From NCBI RefSeq assembly GCF_000671395.1, contig NZ_AQQY01000001.1, forward strand, positions 434,001 through 498,000: a stretch of DNA of 64,000 nt. The letters run 5' to 3'. Made by a program: the position numbers and the translations under genes. Positions 36,347 through 49,924 of this stretch are shown here, in pieces. This stretch comes from Actibacterium atlanticum (GTDB lineage: Bacteria; Pseudomonadota; Alphaproteobacteria; Rhodobacterales; Rhodobacteraceae). Each line of letters begins with the position of its first letter. Within the stretch, counting starts at the first letter, position 1. The notes under the pieces were generated by a model. It did no database searches. It was not told the DNA's origin and was given only the letters and a program-made list of their open reading frames with translations.

Positions 36347-37515
36347 AACGCTTCTTTCTGATCGCCGGTGAACCCTCAGGCGATGCCTTGGGTGGTGCTT
36401 TGATGGCCGGCCTGCGCGCCGAGCTGGGCGATCAGGTTGAATTCATGGGGGTTGGTGGCCCCTTGATGCAAGCGCAGGGGCTGCAAAGCCTGTTCCCGAT
36501 GGAGGAGCTCTCGGTGATGGGCATCGTTGAAGTGCTGCCCAAGTACAACGCTTTGATGCGCCGGATCAACCAATGTGCCGATATGGTCGTGGCTGAAAAG
36601 CCCGATGCGCTGATCACCATAGATGCGCCCGATTTCAGCCTGCGCGTGGCCAAACGGGTCAAAGCGGCCAGCGATGTGCGCACGGTGCATTATGTCGCCC
36701 CCACGGTCTGGGCATGGCGCGCGGGCCGGGCCCGCAAGATGGCGCCGATCATTGATCATGTGCTGGCACTGTTCCCTTTCGAGCCGCCGTATATGGAGGC
36801 AGAGGGGATGCAATGTGACTTTGTCGGCCATCCTGTGGCCGCTGTGGAACAGCCCTCGGACGCGGATATCGCCCAGCTGCGAAGCGAATTGGGCTTTCCA
36901 CCCGAAAGTAAAATTCTGTTGGTGCTGCCCGGGTCTCGCAAGGCCGAGGTTGGCCGTCTGGCGCCGATTTTTGGCGAGGCCCTAAAACCGGTTCTGGCCC
37001 GTCATCCGTCATTGCGGGTGTTGGTGCCTGCCGCGCCTTCGGTGATTGATGCTGTCAAAGCTGCTGCCGCCACATGGCCCGGTGCCCCGGTGGTGCTGGA
37101 CCCAAGCGGGTTGACTGCAGATCAGGCCGAAGCGCGCAAGCGCACGGCCTTTGCCGCCGGCTCGGTAGCGCTGGCTGCCTCGGGCACGGTCAGTCTGGAG
37201 CTGGCCGCGGCAGGGGTGCCCATGGTTGTGGCCTATGACATGAACTGGATCAGCCGCAAGATTATCGAAAGCCTGGCCAAGATTGATACGGTGACCCTGA
37301 CCAATATCATCACTGGCGAAAAAGCTGTGCCTGAATGTATCGGCGCACGCTGTAAGCCCGATCTGATTTCTGGCGCCTTGCTGGAGCTGTTGGATGACCC
37401 TCAGGCGCGTGCAACGCAGGTGGCCGCTGCCGCCGAAGCGATGCATTTGCTGGGCAAAGGCGGCGATGCCCCCGGCCTGCGCGCGGCGCGCGCAGTTCTG
37501 GCCGGGATTTCATAG
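36343..37515 (+). CDS. lpxB: Lipid-A-disaccharide synthase
   Basis: GT19 glycosyltransferase joining lipid X and UDP-diacylglucosamine. The 390-residue protein begins with GTG and has FLIAGEPSGDALGGALM, FMGVGGPLMQAQGLQSLFPM, ELSVMGIVEVLPK, IDAPDFSLRVAK, HYVAPTVWAWR and ASGTVSLELAAAGVPMVVAY. Last gene of the lipid A block. The next gene is convergent. Confidence 0.96.
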   Translation: MKRFFLIAGEPSGDALGGALMAGLRAELGDQVEFMGVGGPLMQAQGLQSLFPMEELSVMGIVEVLPKYNALMRRINQCADMVVAEKPDALITIDAPDFSLRVAKRVKAASDVRTVHYVAPTVWAWRAGRARKMAPIIDHVLALFPFEPPYMEAEGMQCDFVGHPVAAVEQPSDADIAQLRSELGFPPESKILLVLPGSRKAEVGRLAPIFGEALKPVLARHPSLRVLVPAAPSVIDAVKAAAATWPGAPVVLDPSGLTADQAEARKRTAFAAGSVALAASGTVSLELAAAGVPMVVAYDMNWISRKIIESLAKIDTVTLTNIITGEKAVPECIGARCKPDLISGALLELLDDPQARATQVAAAAEAMHLLGKGGDAPGLRAARAVLAGIS

Positions 37516-37518
37516 GCC

Positions 37519-38655
37519 TTATCCGCGTAATTCCAGAAACTTGGTGACATAGTCGCGCACGTATTCCCCAAGAATACCCGGTCCCAAATCATTAAACATC
37601 GGAACCGAGAAGAATAGGATACACAAACCAATCAGCACGAAATTAGTGCGCCGTTTCTCTATCTCGTTTTCTTTCAGGTCCGTTAGGACATCAATCGCGT
37701 CCGAGAAATCGCCTTCGGTGTAATAAGGGGCATCCGCGTCATTCGAACTGCTCGCTACATTGCTTAGGACACAGCAGTAGATATTGCCAAACCGCAGAAT
37801 TTCAGTTGCTTTCTGAATGGCGCGCAGGGTTCGGTTTCGCCGGATCAAGACGATCGACAGCATCAGCCAGACCAGCACGACCAAGCATACAATGCTGATG
37901 TTGTCGAAATAGTCTGTGACCGTACGTTGAATGTCTTCGTTCGTTAGGCCGCCTTCGGTGTGCTCATTGGCGTAAGAACTGCGCGCATAGTGCCAAAACG
38001 CAAGCAAACAGGCATATAGCACGACGCCGACCACCGGGGCGTGCCACGTGTAAAGCCGGAAAGGCAGTCCAAGACGGCGGGCGAGCGAGGGGCGATAGTC
38101 GCGCAAGACGTCCCGAACTTCGTACCCTTTTTCGAAGATATCCGAGAACCGCCTGCGATAGTGAAAAAGCGCTAGGGGCTCTGACAAAAGGGTCTTGCCC
38201 GCTGGGATAGAGCGAAGTTTGGACAACCGCGCGTCATCCGAAAGAACCTCTTGTACGTTTTCGGGGGTTAACTCGTTCGCATCGGCAAGTTTGATGGGGC
38301 GCAAAGAGATTGTCGGCCAATCCTGTGATCGCCATTTGGACAGCAGGTTGCACGATGTAAGGCTTTTGGGGCGTATGCCGAGTTTGATTTTGATCTCTGT
38401 TGCGGCGAGCCCTGCTAGTTTGATGCAGTCGGTATTCGAAAGCAGAGCTGACCCAAGGCTGTTGTTTTCATCAAATATTATGTTGAAAACAAACAATCCA
38501 TCCATGCGGCGCCAGTAGCGCACAACCGGAGGCAAATATTCGGAGTTTTCGATCTCATCAAAACCGGTGAGCGTCACAGAGCCACCGAAGGTGTCGATCA
38601 TTCTTGCAGCGGTCGGGTAGGGGGCCCAATCAAAGAACCAGCAGTTTTGTTTCAT
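37519..38655 (-). CDS. Unrecognised three-helix membrane protein
   Basis: 378 residues with no family I recognise. The first 200 residues are soluble with mixed charge (aromatic-rich start KQNCWFFDWAPYP), followed by three hydrophobic helices (about 206-223, 253-272, 338-354) separated by hydrophilic loops, one of them highly charged (DLKENEIEKRRTN). Codon use is noticeably less GC-biased than neighbours (many AAT, TTT, ATA-rich stretches on the coding strand), suggesting transfer. No good ribosome site precedes the ATG at 38655. It lies alone between lpxB and mnmA. Function unknown. Confidence 0.65.
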   Translation of the reverse strand: MKQNCWFFDWAPYPTAARMIDTFGGSVTLTGFDEIENSEYLPPVVRYWRRMDGLFVFNIIFDENNSLGSALLSNTDCIKLAGLAATEIKIKLGIRPKSLTSCNLLSKWRSQDWPTISLRPIKLADANELTPENVQEVLSDDARLSKLRSIPAGKTLLSEPLALFHYRRRFSDIFEKGYEVRDVLRDYRPSLARRLGLPFRLYTWHAPVVGVVLYACLLAFWHYARSSYANEHTEGGLTNEDIQRTVTDYFDNISIVCLVVLVWLMLSIVLIRRNRTLRAIQKATEILRFGNIYCCVLSNVASSSNDADAPYYTEGDFSDAIDVLTDLKENEIEKRRTNFVLIGLCILFFSVPMFNDLGPGILGEYVRDYVTKFLELRG

Positions 38656-38904
38656 TCGAACTGTGCGGCGAATTAAGCGCTTATACCGCGGACGAATGCA
38701 GCGGCGAGTATTACGGCCAAAGACAGAAAAGCAATTTTGTCGGACCGAGACGGCTTGACCGACGGGTCCGTCGAGAGCTGATCGCCGCTATCGATAATCG
38801 ATGTTTTTTTCAAAAGGTCACCTTTAAACAAGATTAATTGTTTTTACGGGGCGCACGGGAACGTCGCAAGCCTTATTTTTATAGCCCATTGTCCTACGAA
38901 AACC

Positions 38905-40038
38905 TTAGCCCCGCCATATCCAGCCACCACCGAAAATGCGCGAGCCTTCATTGGCGTAGAACACACAAGCCTGGCCCGGGCTGACGCCTTCTTCGGCGGT
39001 CAGCAGCTCGACTTCGGCTTCTGTGTCGCTGATCGGGCGCAAGATCGCCGGGCGCGGTGGGCGGGTCGAGCGCACACGCACGCTGATTTCCCATTCTGGC
39101 CGCGAGGTCATCGCTTCGTCTCCAAGCCAGTTGATCTCGCGTACGGGGATGGTGCGGGTGGCCAGCATCTCTTTGGGGCCGACGATCACCTGTTTGGCGT
39201 CCACATCCAGCTTCACCACGTAAAGCGGCTCGGTTAGTCCGCCGATGCCAAGCCCGCGCCGCTGGCCAATGGTGTAATGGATCACCCCGTTGTGGGTGCC
39301 AAGAACGCGACCATCCGCATGGACGATCTCGCCGGGTTCAGCGGCGCCCGGGCGCAGCTTTTCGATCACCGATGCATAATCGCCATTGGGTACGAAACAG
39401 ATATCCTGACTGTCGGGCTTGTCCGCCACGGCCAGCCCGTATTTCGAGGCCAACTCGCGCGTCGCATCCTTGGACGGCAGATGCCCCAGCGGAAATCGCA
39501 GATACTCCAGCTGCTCTGGCGTGGTCGAGAACAGGAAATAGCTTTGATCGCGGTTGGTATCGGCGGCGGAGTGCAGCTCGGGCCCGAAATCGCCCGTCTT
39601 GCGCTGGATGTAATGGCCGGTGGCCATGCAGTCGGCTTCAAGGTCGCGGGCGGTTTCCAACAGGTCCTTGAACTTCACCCGCTCATTGCAGCGGATGCAG
39701 GGCACCGGAGTTGCACCGCCCAGATAGCTGTCGGCGAACTCATCAATCACCGCATCCTTAAAAATGTTCTCATAATCCAGCACGTAATGCGGAAAGCCCA
39801 TTTCCTCGGCCACGCGGCGCGCATCGTGGATGTCGATCCCGGCACAACAAGCGCCTTTCTTGGCCAATGCAGCCCCGTGATCATACAGCTGCAGGGTGAC
39901 GCCGACGACGTCATAGCCCTCTTCTTTCAGCTGTGCGGCCACAACCGAGCTGTCCACGCCGCCAGACATCGCCACCACGACGCGGGTTTCGGAGGGGGGC
40001 TTTGCGAAGCCCAAAGAGTTCAGCGTTGCGCTGGTCAT
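38905..40038 (-). CDS. mnmA: tRNA-specific 2-thiouridylase MnmA
   Basis: Thiolates U34 of tRNAs for Lys, Glu and Gln. The 377-residue enzyme has the PP-loop [18 protein letters not shown], the first catalytic Cys in [21 protein letters not shown], and the second in [13 protein letters not shown]-terminal barrel residues include [13 protein letters not shown]. The gene is divergent from sciP. The preceding 249-base gap on its 3' side (38656-38904) shows no gene or clear terminator. Confidence 0.95.
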   Translation of the reverse strand: MTSATLNSLGFAKPPSETRVVVAMSGGVDSSVVAAQLKEEGYDVVGVTLQLYDHGAALAKKGACCAGIDIHDARRVAEEMGFPHYVLDYENIFKDAVIDEFADSYLGGATPVPCIRCNERVKFKDLLETARDLEADCMATGHYIQRKTGDFGPELHSAADTNRDQSYFLFSTTPEQLEYLRFPLGHLPSKDATRELASKYGLAVADKPDSQDICFVPNGDYASVIEKLRPGAAEPGEIVHADGRVLGTHNGVIHYTIGQRRGLGIGGLTEPLYVVKLDVDAKQVIVGPKEMLATRTIPVREINWLGDEAMTSRPEWEISVRVRSTRPPRPAILRPISDTEAEVELLTAEEGVSPGQACVFYANEGSRIFGGGWIWRG

Positions 40039-40165
40039 GTGCGGTTACCTTTCCGGAAGTCCGACGCAATATATGAAAATGCAAGATAGTCTCAAGACCC
40101 GGCTTCATCGCCCGTTAAGGCACGGGCGCGAAATTCACCCTATCACGAAGCCAGGAACTGATCCC

Positions 40166-40444
40166 ATGTATATCAAACGCATTGATGGGCCGCGCTCTGT
40201 CACTTTGCCCGACGGATCCACGATGAGTCGCGCTGATCTGCCACCGGTGGATACCAAGCGTTGGGTGGCCCGGCGCAAAGCCGCCGTGGTTAAGGCTGTC
40301 GCCGCCGGACTTATCTCGGAGGAGGAGGCTTTGGCACGTTACAGCCTGTCTGTTGAAGAATTAGACAGCTGGCGCAAGGCGATTTCTTCGCACGGAATCA
40401 AAGCTTTAAAGGCCACGAAGTTGCAGCGCTATAGACAACCTTAA
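40166..40444 (+). CDS. sciP: CtrA inhibitor SciP (DUF1153)
   Basis: A 92-residue helix-turn-helix protein of the DUF1153 family. In Caulobacter SciP binds CtrA and blocks its transcriptional activation during part of the cell cycle. Recognisable segments are KRIDGPRSVTLPDGSTMSRADLP, KRWVARRKAAVVKAV and LISEEEALARYSLSVEELDSW. It is directly upstream of ctrA, 94 bases away, so inhibitor and target may be co-regulated. Family call is firm; regulatory behaviour here is inferred. Confidence 0.92.
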   Translation: MYIKRIDGPRSVTLPDGSTMSRADLPPVDTKRWVARRKAAVVKAVAAGLISEEEALARYSLSVEELDSWRKAISSHGIKALKATKLQRYRQP

Positions 40445-40481
40445 ATTGTATGGCTAATCTGTTTACATTAGTAACGTGCAA

Positions 40482-40489
40482 TTAACCAT
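40482..40489 (+). promoter_or_regulatory. Possible CtrA half-site in the ctrA promoter region
   Basis: TTAACCAT here is repeated at 40533-40540, overlapping the ctrA start codon, 51 bases apart. TTAA-type half-sites are CtrA recognition elements, so autoregulation is plausible. Neither is the full TTAA-N7-TTAA palindrome. Confidence 0.4.
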
Positions 40490-40538
40490 TAATATCCACA
40501 GTTGGGGAAAGAGCGATCTATTAGCGGAGATTTTAACC

Positions 40539-41258
40539 ATGCGTATCCTCCTGGTCGAAGACGATCCCACGACGTCAAAGAGCATCGAAATGATGCTGAC
40601 CCACGCCAATCTGAACGTGTATTGCACCGATTTGGGTGAGGAAGGGATCGATCTGGCGAAACTTTATGACTACGATTTGATCCTTTTGGATCTTAACCTT
40701 CCGGACATGAATGGGCACGAAGTGCTGCGTCAGCTGCGTCTGGCCCGCGTCGAAACACCGATCCTGATCCTATCGGGGGCAGATGACACGGAAAACAAGA
40801 TCAAGGGATTCGGTTTTGGGGCAGATGACTATCTGACGAAACCGTTCCATCGGGAAGAATTGGTCGCCCGCATCCACGCGATCATCCGCCGTTCCAAGGG
40901 TCATGCCCAAAGCCTGATCCGCACCGGCCGTATCACCGTTAACCTTGATGCCAAAACAGTGGATGTTGATAGCAAGACGGTGCATCTGACGGGTAAAGAA
41001 TACCAGATGCTGGAGCTTCTGAGCCTGCGTAAGGGCACCACCCTGACCAAAGAGATGTTCTTGAACCATCTTTATGGCGGCATGGATGAGCCAGAGCTGA
41101 AAATCATCGACGTCTTTATCTGCAAGCTGCGTAAGAAGCTAAGTCAGGCCACGGGCGGCGAAAACTATATCGAAACCGTCTGGGGCCGCGGCTATGTGCT
41201 GCGCGATCCGTCGCCGGTTTCCGATGACATTCAGGATCAAATCGCGATCGGCGCTTAA
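40539..41258 (+). CDS. ctrA: Response regulator CtrA
   Basis: Cell-cycle and motility master regulator of alphaproteobacteria; in Rhodobacterales mainly controls motility, gene transfer agent and quorum-linked genes. The 239-residue OmpR-type protein has [20 protein letters not shown], phospho-acceptor Asp51 in [13 protein letters not shown], the conserved [15 protein letters not shown], and a winged-helix DNA-binding domain (about 125-225) with [14 protein letters not shown] and [16 protein letters not shown]. The ATG at 40539 gives the canonical N-terminus; an upstream frame is non-homologous. Confidence 0.96.
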   Translation: MRILLVEDDPTTSKSIEMMLTHANLNVYCTDLGEEGIDLAKLYDYDLILLDLNLPDMNGHEVLRQLRLARVETPILILSGADDTENKIKGFGFGADDYLTKPFHREELVARIHAIIRRSKGHAQSLIRTGRITVNLDAKTVDVDSKTVHLTGKEYQMLELLSLRKGTTLTKEMFLNHLYGGMDEPELKIIDVFICKLRKKLSQATGGENYIETVWGRGYVLRDPSPVSDDIQDQIAIGA

Positions 41259-41276
41259 TTGGGTTCCCCTGAATAG

Positions 41277-45712
<4,436 letters not shown>

Positions 45713-45719
45713 CGGGTTT

Positions 45720-45768
45720 GTTCCTGTTTGTTCGCAAATGTTCTCAAAAAGTTCTTTACAAACTGTTC
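45720..45768 (+). promoter_or_regulatory. LexA (SOS) box within a row of five GTTC half-sites
   Basis: GTTC occurs at 45720, 45730, 45740, 45751 and 45765. The pair at 45740-45754 is GTTCTCAAAAAGTTC, an exact GTTC-N7-GTTC LexA box of alphaproteobacteria. The other neighbours are spaced N6, N6 and N10. The box centre is about 75 bases before the start of the 40-residue membrane protein gene. Confidence 0.75.
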
Positions 45769-45821
45769 CCAATTTGAGAACAAAGGGGCAACAAGACTGG
45801 TTAACGCAAGGAATGCCCGCC

Positions 45822-45944
45822 ATGTTGAACGATGTGAAAACTGTACTGCGCCGCTCGCCCGCAACCCTGTTGCAAGACGCTGTTGGTGCCGTTGCATTGA
45901 TCGTGATGCTGATGGCCAGCCTGCACTTGCCGTCGCTGGTCTGA
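45822..45944 (+). CDS. Probable SOS-induced small membrane protein (40 aa)
   Basis: A 40-residue frame: a basic N-terminal part MLNDVKTVLRRSPATLLQDA then one transmembrane helix VGAVALIVMLMASLHL and a short tail. AAGGA at 45808-45812 with 9 bases to the ATG at 45822 is a good ribosome site. A LexA box lies upstream and a terminator downstream (46078-46114), making a self-contained unit. By analogy with Caulobacter SidA, an SOS-induced inner-membrane division inhibitor of similar size, or TisB-like toxins, it may halt division or depolarise the membrane. Sequence similarity to either is not evident; function is inference. Confidence 0.7.
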   Translation: MLNDVKTVLRRSPATLLQDAVGAVALIVMLMASLHLPSLV

Positions 45945-46077
45945 GTTACCCTTTTCTGCCTGCGGATTTAGCCCGGGGTCTGCATCATTTGTCCCCAACG
46001 CCTGATGCGACACTGCCTGTCACCTTGGCAAAGCGTGCCTCTTGCTTTGCCCACCCCGGCCCCCGATCTGCGACTTG

Positions 46078-46114
46078 CCGCCGCCTCCTTCCCCAGGAGA
46101 GCGGCGGTTTTTTT
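46078..46114 (+). terminator. Intrinsic terminator downstream of the SOS small gene
   Basis: CCGCCGC with inner TCCT, loop, AGGA and GCGGCGG, then seven T (46108-46114). Located 134 bases after the 40-residue gene, so that transcript has a long 3' untranslated tail. It overlaps the stop codon of the convergent nifU-like gene. Confidence 0.85.
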
Positions 46115-46565
46115 AGGCGCAGGCGGCGTTCTGGGCCTGATCAAAGGCATCCAATGTGGCGTCCAGCGACAGCAAAATCGATCCATGCCGGTTGCCGTAT
46201 TCGCGTGCAGGGATCAAAACCTCAAGCTCGTCAAAGGGGGCATCCGGCACGGGGCCGTTGTCTTTGAGCATCGCTGCCAGTTGATCGCGCGCCTGCTGCA
46301 ATTGCGCGCGGCTCGCGCCAATCACGTGGCTGCCAACCACAGAAGCGGCCGCCTGACCCAAAGCACAGGCCTTCACATCCTGGGCAAAGTCTGCGACCCG
46401 CCCGTCAGCCAGGGTCAAATCCACCCGCACGGTCGAGCCACACAAAGGCGCGCGTTTGCTGGACTGGCCCATGGGCGTTTCCAGCGTTCCGATATGCGGA
46501 ATATCCGCCGCCAGCGCCAAGATTCGCGCAGAATAGAGTTTGATCAGATCGCTGTCGTCGCTCAT
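46113..46565 (-). CDS. NifU/IscU-like iron-sulfur scaffold protein
   Basis: A 150-residue protein resembling the IscU N-terminal fold: start [29 protein letters not shown] (first conserved Cys), and [20 protein letters not shown] (second conserved Cys). A third Cys is not placed as in canonical IscU, the last one being at the C-terminal tip. It may assist iron-sulfur assembly or repair. AAGGGA before the ATG at 46565 supports the start. Divergent from hisI. Confidence 0.82.
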   Translation of the reverse strand: MSDDSDLIKLYSARILALAADIPHIGTLETPMGQSSKRAPLCGSTVRVDLTLADGRVADFAQDVKACALGQAAASVVGSHVIGASRAQLQQARDQLAAMLKDNGPVPDAPFDELEVLIPAREYGNRHGSILLSLDATLDAFDQAQNAACA

Positions 46566-46630
46566 GGCTTTCCCTTCTTGCGGCGTTTCTCTACATAGCG
46601 GGGCAGGTTGCAAATGCAAAGGATGCCCCG

Positions 46631-46987
46631 ATGGCTTTCGATCCCGCCTCGCTTAAATATGATGACAAGGGTCTGATCCCGGCCATCGCCCAATCGCCCG
46701 AGGGCGAAGTGCTGATGATGGCTTGGATGAACGCTGAGGCCGTGGCGCGCACGTTAGAGACCGGCAAGGTCACCTATTGGTCGCGCTCGCGCAAGTCGTT
46801 TTGGGTTAAGGGCGAAACCTCGGGCCATACCCAAAAGCTGATTGACCTGCGGATTGACTGTGACCGTGATTGCATTCTGGTGATTTGCGAACAGGAAGGT
46901 GCGGCGTGCCACACGATGCGACGCAACTGTTTTTACACATCAGTGATCTCGGGTGACGAGGTCGAACTGATGAAGCCGATGGTCTGA
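46631..46987 (+). CDS. hisI: Phosphoribosyl-AMP cyclohydrolase
   Basis: Third step of histidine biosynthesis. The 118-residue monofunctional enzyme has [52 protein letters not shown], and the metal site [20 protein letters not shown] with NCFY. No HisE fusion. The ABC-F gene starts 1 base after its stop region. Confidence 0.95.
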   Translation: MAFDPASLKYDDKGLIPAIAQSPEGEVLMMAWMNAEAVARTLETGKVTYWSRSRKSFWVKGETSGHTQKLIDLRIDCDRDCILVICEQEGAACHTMRRNCFYTSVISGDEVELMKPMV

Positions 46988-46988
46988 C

Positions 46989-48794
46989 ATGGCGCCAGCT
47001 CCGCTTCTGCAACTATCAGATATTTCGCTGACTTTCGGCGGCAATCCGGTGTTTGACGGCTTGTCTTTGGTGGTGCAGCCGGGCGACCGCGTGGCCTTGG
47101 TTGGGCGCAACGGCTCGGGCAAGTCGACCTTGATGAAAGTCATGGCCGGGCTTGTTGATGCTGACAGGGGTGACAGAGTGATCCCGGCTGGGGTCTCGGT
47201 CGGCTATATGGAGCAAGACCCTGATTTGTCGGGCTTTGCCACCTTGGGCGATTTCGCGGCATCCAATCTGCCCGCAGGGGAAGAATACCGCGTGGATATG
47301 GTGGCCGAGGGTTTAAAGTTCAAACCAGAGACACCGGTCGAAACCGCGTCTGGCGGAGAACGTCGCCGCGCGGCTTTGGCGAAATTGTTGGCCGAAGCGC
47401 CCGAGCTGATGCTGCTGGACGAGCCGACCAACCATCTGGACATCGAAGCCATCGCCTGGCTTGAGGACCAATTGAAATCGACCCGCGCGGGGTTCGTATT
47501 GATCAGCCACGACCGGGCGTTTTTGCGCGCGCTGACCCGTGCCACCCTGTGGATTGATCGTGGCGCGGTGCGGCGCCAGGAAAAGGGCTTTGAGGCCTTT
47601 GAGGCCTGGCGCGACAAGACCTGGGACGAAGAGGACACCGCCCGCCACAAGCTGGACCGCAAGATCAAGGCCGAGGCCCGTTGGGCCGTCGAAGGGATCA
47701 GTGCGCGGCGCAAGCGTAATCAGGGCCGGGTGCGTGCGTTGCAGGGCCTGCGCGAACAGCGTGCCAACATGATCCGCCGTCAGGGTGCTGCCGAGATGGC
47801 GCTGGAAGGGGGGCAGAAGTCCGGTCGCCGGGTCATCGAGGCCAAAGGAATCGCCAAGGCATTTGACGGTAAAGCGATCCTGAAACCGTTTGATTTACGG
47901 GTCATGCGCGGGGATCGCGTGGCCTTTGTTGGCCCCAATGGCGCGGGCAAGACGACTCTGTTGAAGATGCTGATCGGGCAGATGCCCCCGGACGAGGGCA
48001 CCGTGACCCTTGGCACCAATCTGCATATGGCGGTGTTCGACCAGAACCGCGATCAGTTGGATGGCGACATGACCCTGTGGGACAGCCTAACCAGCGATCC
48101 CGGGATGCAAGTGTCAGGCAAGGCGGATCAGGTGATGGTGCGCGGCAACCCTAAGCACGTTGTCGGCTATCTGAAAGAGTTCCTGTTCGACGAGGCGCAG
48201 GCGCGTGCGCCGGTGCGCTCGCTTTCAGGCGGGGAAAAGGCGCGGCTGTTGCTGGCCAAGATCATGGCGCGTGAAAGCAATCTGTTGGTGCTGGACGAAC
48301 CGACCAACGATCTGGATGTCGAAACGCTGGACCTGTTGCAGGAGCTGCTGGGCGACTATGACGGCACGGTTTTGCTGGTCAGCCACGACCGGGATTTTCT
48401 GGATCGTGTGGCCTCAACCACCATCGCGATGGAGGGCGACGGGCGCGCCATCACCTATGCGGGCGGCTGGAGCGATTACCGCGAGCAGAGACGCGAAGAA
48501 ATCAAAGAAAATAAAGCAAAAACAAAGCCTAAAGTGGCGAAGGTAAAGCAGGACGTGAAGCCCGAGCCAGAGGGGCTGAGCTACACCGAAAAGCACCGTC
48601 TTGAAAAGCTGCCGGCCGTTATCGAACGACTGGAGGCCGAGATTGCCAAGCTGGAACAGTTCATGTCGGATCCGGACTTGTTCACCAAAGAACCGGTGAA
48701 GTTTCAGAAGGCTACCGAAGCACTGGTTGAACGCCAAACCGCGCTGGCTGAGGCCGAAGAAGAATGGCTGACGCTGGAGGAAAAGGCCGGATAG
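46989..48794 (+). CDS. ABC-F family ATPase (Uup-like)
   Basis: Soluble tandem ATPase of 601 residues acting on ribosomes or, for Uup, on DNA structures. First cassette: Walker A GRNGSGKSTL, signature SGGERRRAAL, Walker B LMLLDEPTNHLD. Second: GPNGAGKTTL, SGGEKARLLL, NLLVLDEPTNDLD. Between them is the ABC-F linker with many Arg residues. A C-terminal coiled coil (about 535-600, rich in Glu/Lys) is the Uup-type DNA-binding extension. No transmembrane segments. Confidence 0.92.
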   Translation: MAPAPLLQLSDISLTFGGNPVFDGLSLVVQPGDRVALVGRNGSGKSTLMKVMAGLVDADRGDRVIPAGVSVGYMEQDPDLSGFATLGDFAASNLPAGEEYRVDMVAEGLKFKPETPVETASGGERRRAALAKLLAEAPELMLLDEPTNHLDIEAIAWLEDQLKSTRAGFVLISHDRAFLRALTRATLWIDRGAVRRQEKGFEAFEAWRDKTWDEEDTARHKLDRKIKAEARWAVEGISARRKRNQGRVRALQGLREQRANMIRRQGAAEMALEGGQKSGRRVIEAKGIAKAFDGKAILKPFDLRVMRGDRVAFVGPNGAGKTTLLKMLIGQMPPDEGTVTLGTNLHMAVFDQNRDQLDGDMTLWDSLTSDPGMQVSGKADQVMVRGNPKHVVGYLKEFLFDEAQARAPVRSLSGGEKARLLLAKIMARESNLLVLDEPTNDLDVETLDLLQELLGDYDGTVLLVSHDRDFLDRVASTTIAMEGDGRAITYAGGWSDYREQRREEIKENKAKTKPKVAKVKQDVKPEPEGLSYTEKHRLEKLPAVIERLEAEIAKLEQFMSDPDLFTKEPVKFQKATEALVERQTALAEAEEEWLTLEEKAG

Positions 48795-48797
48795 GCC

Positions 48798-49622
48798 TTA
48801 CCACCGCCCCGAGGCCCCACCGCCCGAAGACCGCCCGCCGCCTGACGAAGATGACCGGGAGGAAAGGCGGCGGATCGTGTACGGGGTCACATCCCGATAG
48901 TCGCATTTACGACACCGCGTGACGCGATCACCGCGGCCCTCGGCCGTGCGGCTGGCCTTGCTCAGGATATTGCGGGACCGGCGCAATCCGCGATTGCCGC
49001 AGTTGGGACAGGGTTTCAGACTTGTGCCAAGGTCGCCCAGTTTCTGACGGAACTTCAGCAGCAGAGTTGATGCAGCGAAAAGCGCAAAGATGATCCAGCT
49101 GTTGTCGGCGTCGGGCTCGGGTGCGGGGGCGCCTTGGGCAAAGGGCCGGGCGATATCGCGGATCGCGGCGTTGGTGCCGCGCTCGATCCCTTCGGCGTAA
49201 CGGTCATCACGAAAGTAGGGCAGGAAGTTTGAATCGATCACGTCGCGGGCGAAATGGTTCCAGTCACTGCCAAAACCGCTGCCCAGTTCGATCCGCATTT
49301 CACGATCCGAGCGGGCAACATAGATCAGGATGCCGTCATTGCGGTCCGCATCGCCAATGCCCCAGTGGTTGAACAGGTTGGTGGCAAAGGCCTCCATCGT
49401 GGGGGCCGCGGCATAGGGCGTACGGCTATCGAGCGTCAGGAGCAGCAGCTCAACACCGGTTTCTTCGCGCAGAGAGGTGATCTGCGCGCTGAGTCGGGCC
49501 TCAGCGTCCTCTGGCAACAGGTCGGCCAGATCGCTGATCGGTTGACTTGGGCGCGCGGGATAGTCCTGCGCAAAGGCGGGCAGGGCGAAAAGAGCGGCCA
49601 GAAAGGCGAAGCGATAAAACAT
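48798..49622 (-). CDS. TPM domain (YgcG/DUF477) membrane-associated protein
   Basis: 274 residues with signal peptide (MFYRFAFLAALFALPAFA), a TPM domain (about 25-165: ISDLADLLPEDAEARL, LLLLTLDSRTPY, NHWGIGDADRNDGILIYVA, RIELGSGF), one transmembrane helix (about 178-192), a four-Cys zinc ribbon (CPNCGNRG...CRKC) and a Ser/Gly tail SGGGRSSGGGASGRW. TPM proteins take part in envelope or photosystem maintenance; role here unknown. Tail-to-tail with the ABC-F gene. Confidence 0.88.
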   Translation of the reverse strand: MFYRFAFLAALFALPAFAQDYPARPSQPISDLADLLPEDAEARLSAQITSLREETGVELLLLTLDSRTPYAAAPTMEAFATNLFNHWGIGDADRNDGILIYVARSDREMRIELGSGFGSDWNHFARDVIDSNFLPYFRDDRYAEGIERGTNAAIRDIARPFAQGAPAPEPDADNSWIIFALFAASTLLLKFRQKLGDLGTSLKPCPNCGNRGLRRSRNILSKASRTAEGRGDRVTRCRKCDYRDVTPYTIRRLSSRSSSSGGGRSSGGGASGRW

Positions 49623-49924
49623 ACCGCATGCAAACCCGATCCTGTTGTCCCGAGCAAGGGGAAAGCAGCGGATTGTCGCCCCTTTGATCGCGCCCTGTCA
49701 CGTTCGCTTGAGACCCCGGTTTGGGGGGCTTGACGGCGGAAAATGGCGCATGCCCCAACGTCAAAAAAGCGAAATAATGCAAAGGTTTGGATGACATTTC
49801 ATTCACGAAAACGTGCCCCTCTTGCGCGCTGAGACCAGACATCCTTTGTGACAGTGAGGGGCGTGGCAACCGAGGTCGCGTCTCCGAGCAAGAGAACACT
49901 CCAACAAGGTTAAGGAACTTCCCT
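49623..49924. other. Intergenic region (302 bases) with leader hairpin
   Basis: Divergent promoter space between the TPM gene and an outer-membrane barrel gene. A long inverted repeat GCCCCTC (49815-49821) / GAGGGGC (49856-49862) lies 63 bases before the barrel start and may shape its mRNA leader. No other gene seen. Confidence 0.5.

Noticed and set aside
38604-38837. 77-codon plus-strand frame upstream of the orphan membrane protein
   Set aside because: No ribosome site, no recognisable protein features, and it overlaps the start of the minus-strand gene.
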